The notes: generated by a model not told the origin, from the letters alone. A stretch of DNA of 64,000 bases from Pelagibacterium halotolerans B2 (GCF_000230555.1 NC_016078.1:496001-560000); one strand, 5' to 3'. Shown: positions 9,312 to 19,974, counted from the first letter of the stretch. Translations and numbers: made by a program.

Positions 9312-9335
9312 AAAAACGGGCCCCGTAGGGCCCGT
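9312..9335 (-). terminator. Intrinsic terminator of the atp Fo operon
   Basis: ACGGGCCC (9316-9323) and GGGCCCGT (9328-9335) form a perfect 8-bp stem with a 4-nt loop. Read on the minus strand it is followed by a T-run (A-run at 9312-9316). It lies 22 nt past the atpF stop and before the ridA start. Confidence 0.85.
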
Positions 9336-9356
9336 GGATCGGTCGGCGAAACCGGT

Positions 9357-9839
9357 TCAGTTGAGCCGGTTGGCTACGTCCTTGATCGACTGGTCGACAA
9401 GCGCGCCGCCATTGTCCTTGACCTGATCGGCAAGGATAAGGCGAGCGGCTTCGATCGCCACATCGGCGGAGCGGGCGCGGACATCTGCCAGCGCCTGGGC
9501 CTCGGCCTGGGCAATCTTGTCTTCGACGGCCTTGGTGCGACGGGCGACCATGTCCTCAAGCGCGGCTTCCGCTTCGGCGGTCATGCGCTCGGCTTCTTCC
9601 TGCGCGGCGGCGACGATCTCTTCGGCTTCGCCTTCGGCGGCCTTGCGCTTGCGCTCATATTCGGCAAGCAGGGCCTGGGCTTCCTCACGCAGACGCTTGG
9701 CCTCGTCCAGATCGGCTTCGATCCTGGCGATACGGCTGTCGAGTGCCTTGGTGACGAAACCGGGGACCTTGAAATAGATCACGATCCCGAAAAAGATCAG
9801 CAGCGCGATAAAGGCCCAGAATGTGGCATCGAGTTCCAT
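9357..9839 (-). CDS. atpF: ATP synthase Fo subunit b
   Basis: 160 aa. Peripheral-stalk subunit: one N-terminal membrane segment (about residues 7-27, FWAFIALLIFFGIVIYF) followed by a long charged coiled coil rich in Glu/Ala/Arg. It pairs with b' and links the Fo a subunit to F1. Last gene of atpI-atpB-atpE-b'-atpF, 6 nt after the b' gene, and followed by an intrinsic terminator. As is common in alphaproteobacteria, the F1 genes are elsewhere. Confidence 0.96.
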   Translation of the reverse strand: MELDATFWAFIALLIFFGIVIYFKVPGFVTKALDSRIARIEADLDEAKRLREEAQALLAEYERKRKAAEGEAEEIVAAAQEEAERMTAEAEAALEDMVARRTKAVEDKIAQAEAQALADVRARSADVAIEAARLILADQVKDNGGALVDQSIKDVANRLN

Positions 9840-9845
9840 GTCGGA

Positions 9846-10475
9846 CTACTCCTTGCTGGCCTTGGCAACCGCATCGCGGGCAGCCTTGACGGGGACCTTG
9901 CCGACGAGTTGGGCGACAACCGCCTGGGCGGTGTCCGCGGCGATTTCGTCCACATGTCCCATGGCTTCAGCCTTGGTCGTTGCAATCCGCTCTTCGGCCG
10001 ATGCAACCTTTTTGGCGAGATTGGCTTCGACCTTGGACCGGGCCGTGTCGAGCTTGGTCTTGTTTTCGGCCCGGGCGGCTTCCGCGATGCTATGGGCGTT
10101 CGAACGGGCCTCGGCCAGCGCCGCTTCATAGGAAGCGATGGCCTGGTCGGTCTTCTGGCGCAGGCGCTCGGCCTCGGCCAGATCGCCTTCGATCCGGTCG
10201 CGGCGTTCTTCGAGGATTTCGCCGATCCGCGGCAGCGCCAGCTTTTTCATGACGAAATAGAGCGCGGCAAACGTGATGGCCAGCCACAAGAGCTGGGAAG
10301 GGAATGTTGTCGCATCGAACGGAGGAAACACGCCGGTGACGTGTTCTTCGCCATGCGCACCGACCACTTCGTGGGTTTCGCCGTCCGGAGACTCTTCGAG
10401 CGAAATGATGTGGTCTTCGAGTGGCTCGACGGCCTCCTCGAGAGCGGTTTCCTGTGCCTGGACCTGGCTAATCAT
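9846..10475 (-). CDS. ATP synthase Fo subunit b'
   Basis: 209 aa. Second b-type stalk subunit, found in alphaproteobacteria and phototrophs. A 60-residue N-terminal extension rich in Glu and His leads to FPPFDATTFPSQLLWLAITFAALYFVMKKLALPRIG, the b' membrane segment and its flanks; the rest is coiled coil. The Pro-Phe-Asp segment before the membrane helix separates b' from b. It precedes atpF by 6 nt. The gene is called atpF2 or atpG in different annotations, so no symbol is given. Confidence 0.94.
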   Translation of the reverse strand: MISQVQAQETALEEAVEPLEDHIISLEESPDGETHEVVGAHGEEHVTGVFPPFDATTFPSQLLWLAITFAALYFVMKKLALPRIGEILEERRDRIEGDLAEAERLRQKTDQAIASYEAALAEARSNAHSIAEAARAENKTKLDTARSKVEANLAKKVASAEERIATTKAEAMGHVDEIAADTAQAVVAQLVGKVPVKAARDAVAKASKE

Positions 10476-10579
10476 GCGCTATCCGCCAATTGAAAAGTCT
10501 GGTGCGCCGGCAAATGCCGACACATGGCAAGGCAGCCGAAGCGTGCTCCGGCCGCCTTCATAATCTGCTGTTGCGGAAA

Positions 10580-10807
10580 TTAGACCGCGAACAGGAGCAG
10601 AAGGGCAACCAGAAACGAGAAGATGCCCAGAGCTTCGGTCACGGCAAAGCCGAAGATCAGGTTACCCGACTGGCTGGGAGCCGCCGACGGGTTGCGCAGC
10701 GCACCCGAGAGGAAATTCCCGAAGATGTTGGCCACGCCAATGGCGGCGCCGGCCATACCGAAACATGCAATGCCTGCACCGATGTACTTTGCGGCTTCAG
10801 CTTCCAT
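10580..10807 (-). CDS. atpE: ATP synthase Fo subunit c
   Basis: 75 aa. Two-helix hairpin that forms the rotor ring. Helix 1 has the glycine-rich [15 protein letters not shown]. The polar loop is [11 protein letters not shown]. Helix 2 carries the proton-binding E58 in [12 protein letters not shown]. There is no sodium-type ligand set that I can see, so proton coupling is likely. It lies between atpB (47 nt upstream) and the b' gene (104 nt downstream). Confidence 0.97.
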   Translation of the reverse strand: MEAEAAKYIGAGIACFGMAGAAIGVANIFGNFLSGALRNPSAAPSQSGNLIFGFAVTEALGIFSFLVALLLLFAV

Positions 10808-10854
10808 TTTGTGATCCTTTCAAAGCCTTGGAACTTAACGAGGTCTAGTGGAGA

Positions 10855-11628
10855 TCAATGCGAAGGATGGATCGCATCGTTGAGGTACATGGAGGTCAGC
10901 ACGGCAAAGACGTAAGCCTGCACGGCCGACACCATGAATTCGAGAGCTGTGAGCGCCACGCCCATGATGAGCGGCAGCACGGCACCTGCGACGCCGACGG
11001 CCCCAAGGGACGCAAGCGAAACGACAAAGCCGGTGAACACCTTGAGCGTGATGTGTCCGGCCAGCATGTTGCCGAACAGACGAACCGAGAGCGAAATCGG
11101 ACGCGAGAGGAACGAGATGACCTCGATCGGCGTCACGATGGGAATGATGTAGCCCGGCACGCCCGAAGGCACGAAGAGTTTGAGGAATTTCGGACCGTTC
11201 TTGATGAACCCGTAGGCCACGACCACGGTCATCACCAGCATGGCAAGCGCGAACGTCACGATGATCTGGCTGGTGAAAGTATAGAAATAGGGGATCATGC
11301 CGAACATGTTCCCGATGAAGATGAAGGTGAACAGCGAGAACACGAAGGGGAAGAACTTCATCCCTTCCGAACCCGCGCCACTTCGCACCATGTTGGCTAC
11401 GAACTCGTAGGCCATCTCGCTGGTCAGTTGCCAGCGGTTGGGAACCAGGCCGCGCCCACGCGTCGAAAGGATAAGATATGCGCAGATGGTGACAGTGGTG
11501 AGCACCATGAACAGCGAGGAATTGGTGAATGAGAGCGTAATGCCGCTCCCCTCGGTGCCGTCGCCGCCGATGGTCCCGAAGGTGAAGATGTCATAGATGA
11601 CAAACTGGTGAATCGGATCGTTCGCCAA
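10855..11628 (-). CDS. atpB: ATP synthase Fo subunit a
   Basis: 257 aa from a TTG start at 11626-11628. Family proteins begin (M)ANDPIHQF, which is what follows this TTG. The frame is open to an ATG at 11697, but that start overlaps atpI by 44 nt and adds 23 non-homologous residues. The protein is a multi-helix membrane subunit; the essential arginine helix is visible as [20 protein letters not shown] and the C-terminal helix reads [21 protein letters not shown]. It forms the proton half-channels against the c ring. Confidence 0.93.
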   Translation of the reverse strand: MANDPIHQFVIYDIFTFGTIGGDGTEGSGITLSFTNSSLFMVLTTVTICAYLILSTRGRGLVPNRWQLTSEMAYEFVANMVRSGAGSEGMKFFPFVFSLFTFIFIGNMFGMIPYFYTFTSQIIVTFALAMLVMTVVVAYGFIKNGPKFLKLFVPSGVPGYIIPIVTPIEVISFLSRPISLSVRLFGNMLAGHITLKVFTGFVVSLASLGAVGVAGAVLPLIMGVALTALEFMVSAVQAYVFAVLTSMYLNDAIHPSH

Positions 11629-11653
11629 GGTCCTAAAGCCCCTATCTCGCCCT

Positions 11654-12025
11654 TCAGTCCACACTATCCGCATCACTCGATGCGGTCTTATCTGCATTCA
11701 GTTCTGCCACTACACGAGTGACATTCACAATTCCAGCGGCAAAGCCCACCATGAACATGATGAGCAGCGCCCATGGGCTGGTCCCTGCGAACATGTCGAT
11801 CAGGTATCCGATACCCGACCCCACAAGGATAGCCGCAACAAATTCGGCGCCGATTCGCAAACCGCGTGCCAGCGTCGACATGTCGCCCTGCCGGGATGCT
11901 TGCTGGCTGCCATTGGCGGCCGCGCGCGCTTCCTGGGCCTTCCTGATCCGCGCCGCCAGTTCGGATGTTTCCGATTGACGCGGGGAATCCCCGTTTCCAG
12001 CCGGTTTGTCGTCGGGATTGGTCAC
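11654..12025 (-). CDS. atpI: ATP synthase assembly protein AtpI-like
   Basis: 123 aa from a GTG start at 12023-12025. The N-terminal 50 residues are hydrophilic, with an [15 protein letters not shown] helix, followed by two membrane helices ([20 protein letters not shown] and [18 protein letters not shown]). This is the layout of alphaproteobacterial AtpI, which helps c-ring assembly. The frame is open to a TTG at 12109, but that codon lies between the -35 and -10 boxes of a strong promoter and so is probably not in the mRNA. First gene of the Fo operon. Confidence 0.88.
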   Translation of the reverse strand: MTNPDDKPAGNGDSPRQSETSELAARIRKAQEARAAANGSQQASRQGDMSTLARGLRIGAEFVAAILVGSGIGYLIDMFAGTSPWALLIMFMVGFAAGIVNVTRVVAELNADKTASSDADSVD

Positions 12026-12088
12026 TTCAAAACCACCGCTCCAGCCCAGCCGGACACCCGGCAAGAGGGTGCCTTCAAAGTCGCGCGC

Positions 12089-12117
12089 ACCATAGTTGCG
12101 GCTCCCCAAGGTGTCAA
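12089..12117 (-). promoter_or_regulatory. Sigma-70-type promoter of the atp Fo operon
   Basis: On the minus strand, TTGACA (12117-12112) is followed after exactly 17 nt by TATGGT (12094-12089). This is a near-consensus housekeeping promoter placed about 60 nt before the proposed atpI GTG start. It is among the best promoter matches in the window. Confidence 0.8.
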
Positions 12118-12243
12118 GCTGCTCGCGTAGCCAAAAAAGAACATGAAATCAAATAGTTAAAGGATAATGAGAGGGGTGCGGCATCGCGTCAACGCTTCCA
12201 TTGTGGTGACACGATGGCAGGGGTAGGGGATTCTCTACCCGCC

Positions 12244-12618
12244 TCAGGCGATGGCGACGAGCCCCAGCAGTCCGCCGGCGATTGCGATGTTGGACATGAA
12301 GACGCCGAACAGGGCGGAGCGCTCGGGCTCGGCCTTGTCCCAGAAATTGACGAGCATGATCGTGGCGGTCGCGGTAAAGACGATAAGGCCCAACGCCGAA
12401 TACGGCACGAAAAGTCCCAGGGCCAACGTGATACCGAGCGCGACCTGATAAATCGACCCGGCAATCAGAACGGCCTTTGCCTGCGGGACGCCACGAGCCG
12501 TCATGGCACCGGCGATGGGACCGAGCGCCCAGAAATGGCGCAGCCCGCCCACGATGAACAGCGAACCCATCATCAGCCGTGCAACGATCAGCGCGGCATC
12601 GGCCAGTTGTTCGGTCAT
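12244..12618 (-). CDS. DoxX family membrane protein
   Basis: 124 aa with four hydrophobic helices. It matches the DoxX family: ARLMMGSLFIVGGLRHF near the N-terminus and the GVPQAKAVLIAGSIYQVALGITLALGL segment. DoxX proteins are small inner-membrane proteins of varied or unknown role; some are linked to thiosulfate oxidation or redox balance. Its start overlaps the smc stop by one base (TGATG), so translation is probably coupled to smc. A 6-bp hairpin without a U-run follows at 12221-12240. Confidence 0.88.
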   Translation of the reverse strand: MTEQLADAALIVARLMMGSLFIVGGLRHFWALGPIAGAMTARGVPQAKAVLIAGSIYQVALGITLALGLFVPYSALGLIVFTATATIMLVNFWDKAEPERSALFGVFMSNIAIAGGLLGLVAIA

Positions 12619-15600
12619 CAGCTTGCCTCGAGAAAGGTTTCTGCGGTGCGCAGGTCCACTGAAACGAGCTGGCTCACGCCGCGCTCGGGCATCGTGACCC
12701 CGAACAGCCTGTCCATACGCGCCATGGTGATGGGGTTATGGGTGATGACCACAAAGCGCGTGTCGGTGCGCTGGCGCATGGATTCAAGGAGATTGCAGAA
12801 TCGCTCCACATTGGCATCGTCCAGGGGCGCATCCACCTCGTCGAGCACGCAGATCGGTGCGGGGTTGGTGAGAAACACGGCAAATATCAGGCTCATCGCG
12901 GTCAACGCCTGCTCACCGCCCGAAAGCAGCGTCATGGTCTGGGGCTTCTTGCCCGGCGGCTTGGCGATGATCTCCAGACCCGCCTGCAGCGGGTCATCGC
13001 TTTCAACGAAGGTCAGTTCGGCGGTGCCACCTCCGAACAGTGTGGTGAACAGCTCGCGGAAATGGGTGTTGACCTTCTCGAAGGCCTCGTTGAGCCGGGC
13101 GCGGCCCTCACGATTGAGGTTGGAAATGCCGGTACGCAGCTTGGCGATCGCCGCAATCAGGTCCTCGCGGTCGGTCACCATCTTGTCGAGCTTGTCCTGA
13201 ACCTCCTCGGCTTCCTGCTCGGCCATCAGGTTCACGCCGCCCAGCCGCTCGCGCTCGGCCTTGAGCCGGTCGACGCGGGCCTCCGTTGCCTTTTCGTCGG
13301 GCAGGGCCGCTTCGGGCCTGATTCCGGCGGCCTCTGCCGTCTTGTCGGCGGAAATTCCAAGAGTTTCGGCGATCTGGCGCTCGATCTGCTGACGGGTGGC
13401 CATATTGCCCTTGAGCCGTTCTTCGACGCGCGCCATTTCGGCACGGGTGTCGGCCAGCCCCTCGGCAGCCAGCCGTGCGGCCTTGTCGGCCTCGCGAAAC
13501 GCGCCCTGGGCTTCGTTCAATTTGTCCGACGCCCGCTTGCGGGCATATTCGGCATCCTCGATCTGGTCTTCGAGTTCGGCCCGCTTGGCATCGAAAGCAT
13601 CCGGCGTGGCATTGAGTTCGGAAATCTGGGCCTCGATTTCGCCCTTTCGGCGCTCGAGCGTTTCGATCTGACTTTGCGCGCCGGCCCGCCGCCGTTGCCA
13701 GCTTTCCAGTTCCTGTCCAATTCGCGACAGCCGCGAAGTGCGCATTTGCGACGCGCTTTCAAATCCGGCCAGCCGCACCCGCGCCTGCTCTGCGGCCTCG
13801 CGCAGATTGGCCAATGCCCGCTGGCGCGTTTCGGCTTCGCGCACCGCATCGCCCTCGGCTCCGAGTTCTTCCAGGGCGGCGCGCGCTTCGTCGGCAACCG
13901 CCACAGCCTCGGCGAGGTTTTCCTCGATCCGCGCGCGGGATTCGGCGAGCGCGCCGCGCCGGGCGGTCAATTCGGCGAGATTTTTGTGTGCTGCGTCGAC
14001 ACCCGCCTGCGCTGCCGCGATGCCGCGCTGTGCCTCACGCCATGCCGCCCGGCGCGTGGTCTCCATTTCGCGCGTTGTCTCGACCCGGCTACGAAGATTG
14101 GCAATCGATTCCACAGCCCGGTTGCGCGTGGCACGCAGCCCGGTGATTTCGCTGTCGAGTTCGGCAAGCCGGTTGCGTTGTGACAATCTCTGCGCCGCCG
14201 CGCTCGGTGCGTCGGGTTTGGCAACGAACCCGTCCCAGCGCCACAACCCACCATCACGACTGACCAGCCGCTGTCCCGGCTTGAGCAGGGCCATCAACCG
14301 GGCGCCATCTGCCGCGTTATCGACGATGCCGATCTGGTCGAGACGCCGCTTGAGCAGATGCGTGCCCGAAACTTGACTCGAAAGCGCTGTCACGCCCTCA
14401 GGCAGCGCAGGATCGTGGGGACCGGTACTTTCCGTCCAATAAAGCGGCGCCGCGGTATCGTCCGAGGCTTCAAGGTCGTCACCGAGTGCGGCCCCCAGTG
14501 CCGTTTCCATTCCCGGCGCGACCCGCAGCGCATCGACAATCGCCGGCCACAGTGAGCCCCCATCGACATTGAGCACGCGGGCCAGCGTTTCAGCCTCGCT
14601 TTCGAGGCGATTGAGCCGGCCTTCGATATCGGCCAGTTGCGGCTGGGCCGCTTCAAGTGCGGCAACCGCCTCGCTGGCCTCGATCTCGGCGGTTTCCACT
14701 TCCGCCTCAGCAATGGCGAACGCCTCGAGAACCTCGTCGAGCCTTGCCTGACGTTCCGCAACCGTGTGGTCCGCCGCCAGGCTTTCTTCAAGCGCCGCAA
14801 CATCGCGGGCGATGTCCGATTGCTGGCTTTCCAGCCGTGCAACACGCTGGCCGGCTTCCTCGGCGGCGCGGGTGGCCTGCGTGCGTTGTGCGCGTATTGC
14901 CGCAACCGCATCGGCTGCCGATCGGGCCGCGGCTTCCGCCTCGTCAAGCGCAGCGCGGGCTTCATCGGCCTGGGCGCGCGCCATTTCGCTCGCCTCGTTT
15001 TCCGCTTCCGCGGTTTCCGCCAGCTCGAGCCGCTCGCCCTCGAGCGTTTCGATCAGCCCCTCACTGTCCACGATCAGTGCCGCTTCGCGCGCGATGTCCG
15101 TATCGATCTGCTTGAGCCGGTCGTCGAGTTCGGCTCGCCGCGAATTGGCCCGCCGCAATTCGTCCTCGAGCTGGCCGCGCAAAATGGTCAGTCGCTGCAA
15201 TACAGCCCCCGCCGCCGCATCGGCATCGCGCAAGGGCTGCAATTCGGCATCCATGGCCTCGACGAGTTTTTTGGCCTGGTGTTCGAGGTGGGAGGCTTCG
15301 GCCAATTGGTTGACGAGCCGTCCCTGCTGGGCTTCGGTTTCTTTCTCGGCGTAGCGCGTCTGAACCCAGCGGATATGATAGAGCGTCGCCTCGGCTCGCC
15401 TTATGTCGCCCGAAAGAGCCCGATAGCGCGTCGCCTGCCGCGCCTGGCGCTTGAGCGTTTCTAGCTGCACCTCGACCTGGGCAATGATGTCATCGACCCG
15501 TTCAAGGTTCTGTTCGGCTGCCCGCAAACGCAATTCGGCCTCGTGCCGCCGCGAATGCAATCCGGAAATTCCCGCCGCCTCTTCGAGCAACGCCCGGCGC

Positions 15601-16076
15601 TGGGTCGGCTTAGCCGCGATCAGTTCCCCGATCTGGCCCTGTCGTACAAGGGCAGGGGAGTGCGCGCCGGTCGACGCGTCGGCAAACATGAGCTGCACGT
15701 CGCGCGCCCGCACGTCGCGCCCGTTGATGCGATAGACCGAGCCCTGTTCGCGTTCGATGCGGCGGGAAATTTCTATCGTGTCCGCTGTGTTGAAGGCCTG
15801 CGGCGCGGTGCGGTCGGAATTGTCGAGAACGACTGTGACTTCCGCCGAATTGCGGGCCGGACGATTGCCCGAGCCCGAAAAAATCACGTCATCCATGCCC
15901 GAGGCGCGCATGGCCTTGTACGAGCTTTCGCCCATCACCCAGCGCAGCGCTTCAACGAGATTGGATTTTCCGCATCCGTTCGGTCCCACAACCCCGGTGA
16001 TTCCAGGTTCGAGGACGAGTTCGACGGGATCGGTAAAGGATTTGAAGCCTAAGAGCTTGAGGCGCGAAAATTTCAT
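12618..16076 (-). CDS. smc: Chromosome segregation protein SMC
   Basis: 1152 aa, full length. ATPase that folds and segregates chromosomes with ScpA and ScpB. Walker A is GPNGCGKS at residues 31-38; the ABC signature LLSGGEQALTAMSLIFA and Walker B PICVLDEVDAPLDD are near the C-terminus. Between them are two very long coiled coils separated by a hinge at roughly residues 500-640 (contains SSQVSGTHLL and GGLWRWDGF). It is 24 nt downstream of the DsbA-like gene and overlaps doxX, in a minus-strand cluster DUF721 gene, DsbA-like gene, smc, doxX. Confidence 0.98.
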   Translation of the reverse strand: MKFSRLKLLGFKSFTDPVELVLEPGITGVVGPNGCGKSNLVEALRWVMGESSYKAMRASGMDDVIFSGSGNRPARNSAEVTVVLDNSDRTAPQAFNTADTIEISRRIEREQGSVYRINGRDVRARDVQLMFADASTGAHSPALVRQGQIGELIAAKPTQRRALLEEAAGISGLHSRRHEAELRLRAAEQNLERVDDIIAQVEVQLETLKRQARQATRYRALSGDIRRAEATLYHIRWVQTRYAEKETEAQQGRLVNQLAEASHLEHQAKKLVEAMDAELQPLRDADAAAGAVLQRLTILRGQLEDELRRANSRRAELDDRLKQIDTDIAREAALIVDSEGLIETLEGERLELAETAEAENEASEMARAQADEARAALDEAEAAARSAADAVAAIRAQRTQATRAAEEAGQRVARLESQQSDIARDVAALEESLAADHTVAERQARLDEVLEAFAIAEAEVETAEIEASEAVAALEAAQPQLADIEGRLNRLESEAETLARVLNVDGGSLWPAIVDALRVAPGMETALGAALGDDLEASDDTAAPLYWTESTGPHDPALPEGVTALSSQVSGTHLLKRRLDQIGIVDNAADGARLMALLKPGQRLVSRDGGLWRWDGFVAKPDAPSAAAQRLSQRNRLAELDSEITGLRATRNRAVESIANLRSRVETTREMETTRRAAWREAQRGIAAAQAGVDAAHKNLAELTARRGALAESRARIEENLAEAVAVADEARAALEELGAEGDAVREAETRQRALANLREAAEQARVRLAGFESASQMRTSRLSRIGQELESWQRRRAGAQSQIETLERRKGEIEAQISELNATPDAFDAKRAELEDQIEDAEYARKRASDKLNEAQGAFREADKAARLAAEGLADTRAEMARVEERLKGNMATRQQIERQIAETLGISADKTAEAAGIRPEAALPDEKATEARVDRLKAERERLGGVNLMAEQEAEEVQDKLDKMVTDREDLIAAIAKLRTGISNLNREGRARLNEAFEKVNTHFRELFTTLFGGGTAELTFVESDDPLQAGLEIIAKPPGKKPQTMTLLSGGEQALTAMSLIFAVFLTNPAPICVLDEVDAPLDDANVERFCNLLESMRQRTDTRFVVITHNPITMARMDRLFGVTMPERGVSQLVSVDLRTAETFLEAS

Positions 16077-16100
16077 TCCGCGCCTCGAAAAAGGGCGGAG

Positions 16101-16808
16101 TTAGAGGCGATTCTCGATTTCGGCGGAAAGCCCTGCATAGTCAGGTGTGCCCTCGAACCTGTCCCCATTGATGTAGAAAGTCGGCGTGCCCTGCAGCCCG
16201 AATTCGTTGAGCGCCTGCTCGCGGGTCGCTTCGATAGCAGCCAACATTTCCTGGTCGGTCAAGACTTCCTCGAACCTTTCCTGTGTAAAGCCGTACTGCT
16301 CGGCGATTTCGAAGATCGCCTGGCGCGGATTCTCGCTCGCCGCCCACACATTCTGGCTTTCCATATAGGCGCCGAGAATCTCGTTGTACTGCTCACCCGA
16401 GGCCTCGGCGACCATGAACACGGCAAGGTCGAGCACGTTGCGGCGGAACGGCCGGGCAATGAAACGGATGCGCCCGGTGTCGATATATTCCTCTTTCAAC
16501 TGTGGTAGCGCCGTCATGTGGAAGTTGGCGCAATGGGGGCAGGTCGGCGAGACATATTCGACAACTGTAACCGTGGCATCGATCCCGCCCATCGGGCGGT
16601 CAGCCAGCGGCGGATTGTTGATTGCATCGCCATTGATCGGCTCGATCGCCGATCCGTCATAGAGCGCCACATCGCCATCCGGCTCGGCTTCGGTGACGAC
16701 ATTGGCGTTCACCTCGGCCTCGGCGCCAGACTCGCTGCAACCGTAAATGAGCGTGGCAAGCCCGACACTGGACCCGGCGATCAGCAGACTTCTGCGATTG
16801 AGCGACAA
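16101..16808 (-). CDS. DsbA-like thiol oxidoreductase, exported
   Basis: 235 aa. Thioredoxin-fold protein with the active site CPHC (C90, C93) in YVSPTCPHCANFHM and the cis-Pro loop LQGTPTFYINGDRF. The N-terminus has a twin-arginine-like start (MSLNRRSLLIAGSSVG) and ends in IYGC, so Tat export with lipidation at C24 is possible, although Tyr before Gly-Cys is unusual for a lipobox. CPHC is typical of DsbA-type oxidants. This class next to smc is common in Hyphomicrobiales. The likely role is introducing disulfides into envelope proteins. Confidence 0.88.
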   Translation of the reverse strand: MSLNRRSLLIAGSSVGLATLIYGCSESGAEAEVNANVVTEAEPDGDVALYDGSAIEPINGDAINNPPLADRPMGGIDATVTVVEYVSPTCPHCANFHMTALPQLKEEYIDTGRIRFIARPFRRNVLDLAVFMVAEASGEQYNEILGAYMESQNVWAASENPRQAIFEIAEQYGFTQERFEEVLTDQEMLAAIEATREQALNEFGLQGTPTFYINGDRFEGTPDYAGLSAEIENRL

Positions 16809-16935
16809 TGGTTTGCTCCTTAATGTCTCAACAAATTATGGCGCACACTACACGGCGCGATTCCGGCGGCAAGGGGGCAGGGCGTTCACATGCCGGTGAA
16901 AACTTGCATATTTCGACCGAAAGCCGGCCCGGACA

Positions 16936-17439
16936 CTAATTGCTGCGCTTTCCCAAGACGCCGCGGCCCAGCTTTGCCAGAGCCTCGCGCAATCCTTCAT
17001 CCTCGATGCCGCCCGTCTGGGCCCTTATGCTGTCGATGGCCGCGCGTGGCAAAGTCCGGGGCGGATCGGGCTGTTGCATTCCGGCCGTCAGCGGCATGGC
17101 CGAGAGGCGGACCGATCCCACGATCAGATATCCGAAATAGCGATTGACCGCCGCTGCGATCGCCTGGCCCTCATGGCTGAGCGCCAATCCATGGCCCTCA
17201 AGGCACCGCAAATGCAGTACGGCCCCCTCCGGATCGGGCCGATCGCGGCGTGGCCAGACCAGCTTGTCGGGCAGTGAAATCTTGTCCCAGGGCGGGGGCG
17301 CAATGGTGTGCCAATGGGCGATGAGGTCGCGGCTCGCAAACCCGCGCTTCTTGAGCGCCGGATCGAGCGCGTTGCCGATCATGTCGCCCAGTTGCACTGT
17401 GCGATTGCTGCGCTTTGGCGTTGAAGATTTTCTGGCCAT
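16936..17439 (-). CDS. DUF721 (DciA-like) protein
   Basis: 167 aa. The N-terminal half reads LGDMIGNALDPALKKRGFASRDLIAHWHTIAPP, the DUF721 pattern, followed by GAVLHLRCLEGHGLALSHEGQAIAAAVNRYFG. DUF721 includes DciA, which assists loading of the replicative helicase in bacteria lacking DnaC. Whether this member is the true DciA is inferred from the domain. It is divergent from mutY (38 nt between starts) and upstream of the DsbA-like gene and smc, an order I know from related genomes. Confidence 0.85.
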   Translation of the reverse strand: MARKSSTPKRSNRTVQLGDMIGNALDPALKKRGFASRDLIAHWHTIAPPPWDKISLPDKLVWPRRDRPDPEGAVLHLRCLEGHGLALSHEGQAIAAAVNRYFGYLIVGSVRLSAMPLTAGMQQPDPPRTLPRAAIDSIRAQTGGIEDEGLREALAKLGRGVLGKRSN

Positions 17440-17477
17440 GCTTGCGCCAATGTCCTTTGGCTCTGTAGGTGTTCATT

Positions 17478-18545
17478 ATGGCCCAGACCACTTCTATGCA
17501 ACACTCTGAAATCGCCGCCATCGATGCGGGCGCGGTTCTGCGCTGGTATGACCGTCACGCGCGCTATCTGCCCTGGCGCGTTTCGCCCGCCGACCGGGCA
17601 AAGGGCGCAAAGCCCAATCCCTATTTCGTCTGGCTGAGCGAAATCATGCTCCAGCAGACAACAATCGCCGCCGTGCGCAAATATTTCGCGGCCTTCACGA
17701 GCCTCTGGCCCACGGTCGAGGATCTTGCCGCCGCGCCGCTCGATGATGTGCTCGTGCAATGGGCGGGGCTCGGCTATTACGCCCGCGCGCGCAATCTTCA
17801 CGCCTGCGCCGTCGCTGTTGTGGCCCATCATGGTGGTGTATTTCCGAAAACGGCGTCGGCGCTGCGCGATCTGCCCGGCATAGGCGATTACACAAGCGCC
17901 GCCATCGCCGCCATCTGCCACGACGAGCAGGTGGCGGTGATCGATGGCAATGTCGATCGCGTGGTCGCCCGTTATCTTGCTCTTCCCAGCCCCGTGCGCG
18001 AGGAAAAGCCTCTCGTCCGCGCCACGGTCCAGCATTCCGTTCCCCCTCGCGCTGGCGATTTCGCGCAGGCGATGATGGACCTGGGCGCCACAATCTGCGC
18101 GCCGCGCCGCGCGAATTGCCTGTTATGTCCGCTCGAGCCCGACTGCCTGGGCACCAAAACCGGCAATCCGCTCGCCTTTCCGGTCCCGCCCAAAAAGTCC
18201 GAAAAACCCCGCCGGCATGGTCACGCCTTCATCATCCGGAATCCGAACGGCAAGGTCTTCCTTCGCCAGCGCGGGCCAAAGGGCATGCTCGCAAAAATGA
18301 CCGAAACACCGGGAAGCGAATGGACGGAGACCCGCCTCGCTCCCGCCTTTCCCTTCATTAACGATTGGCACCAGGTTGGCGAGGTTCTCCACACGTTCAC
18401 CCATTTCCATCTCACGCTGACCGTCTGGTCGGTAACGGCCGACACCCCTCTCGATGAGGGATGGTGGGCAGAGGAAACCAGGCTCGATGGCGAAGCCCTG
18501 CCGAGCCTGTTCCGCAAAGTGCTCAAGACTGCAGGAATTGAATAA
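17478..18545 (+). CDS. mutY: A/G-specific adenine glycosylase
   Basis: 355 aa from the ATG at 17478; a GTG at 17469 would add three residues. It removes adenine mispaired with 8-oxoguanine. Visible features are the helix-hairpin-helix LPGIGDYTSAAIAAIC with the catalytic Asp after it (DGNVDRVVAR), the SEIMLQQTT loop with the catalytic Glu, and a 4Fe-4S site with C-x6-C-x2-C-x5-C spacing in CAPRRANCLLCPLEPDC. The C-terminal NUDIX-like domain carries FTHFHLTLTVW. No terminator is obvious after the stop. Confidence 0.97.
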   Translation: MAQTTSMQHSEIAAIDAGAVLRWYDRHARYLPWRVSPADRAKGAKPNPYFVWLSEIMLQQTTIAAVRKYFAAFTSLWPTVEDLAAAPLDDVLVQWAGLGYYARARNLHACAVAVVAHHGGVFPKTASALRDLPGIGDYTSAAIAAICHDEQVAVIDGNVDRVVARYLALPSPVREEKPLVRATVQHSVPPRAGDFAQAMMDLGATICAPRRANCLLCPLEPDCLGTKTGNPLAFPVPPKKSEKPRRHGHAFIIRNPNGKVFLRQRGPKGMLAKMTETPGSEWTETRLAPAFPFINDWHQVGEVLHTFTHFHLTLTVWSVTADTPLDEGWWAEETRLDGEALPSLFRKVLKTAGIE

Positions 18546-18686
18546 CTGCGGTCTTTCGCCGAGAGATGGTCCCGACGAGGCGTAGCCGAGGAGCCTGGGA
18601 GCGTTCGCCGCGCCGTCGCAGGCGCAACGAAGGGCATAGGGCGGTTTTAGCCCGTCATGCCCGCAGTGGTGCGCGCCGTGAGACAG

Positions 18687-18714
18687 AAAAAAAGCCCCCG
18701 GCAAAACCGGGGGC
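18687..18714 (-). terminator. Intrinsic terminator of ccrM
   Basis: GCCCCCGG (18694-18701) and CCGGGGGC (18707-18714) form a perfect 8-bp stem with a CAAAA loop. Read on the minus strand it is followed by seven T (A-run 18687-18693). It lies 30 nt past the ccrM stop. Confidence 0.92.
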
Positions 18715-18743
18715 GAGAATGCCTGACTGATTGGAGGTCGAAA

Positions 18744-19932
<1,189 letters not shown>

Positions 19933-19953
19933 AGCGCCGCCTAAATGTTAGGG

Positions 19954-19968
19954 TTAACAGGAGTTTAA
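19954..19968 (-). promoter_or_regulatory. CtrA-type box TTAA-N7-TTAA upstream of ccrM
   Basis: TTAACAGGAGTTTAA is an exact match to the CtrA consensus TTAA-N7-TTAA. It lies 74-88 nt upstream of the ccrM ATG and just past the rnhB stop. A second, one-mismatch copy (TTAA-N7-CTAA) is at 19930-19944. CtrA control of ccrM is established in Caulobacter; extending it here is inference. Confidence 0.65.
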
Positions 19969-19974
19969 GACCAG

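Noticed and set aside
12221..12240. GGGTAG/CTACCC hairpin after doxX as a terminator
   Set aside because: Only 6 bp and no U-run on the minus strand; too weak to call.
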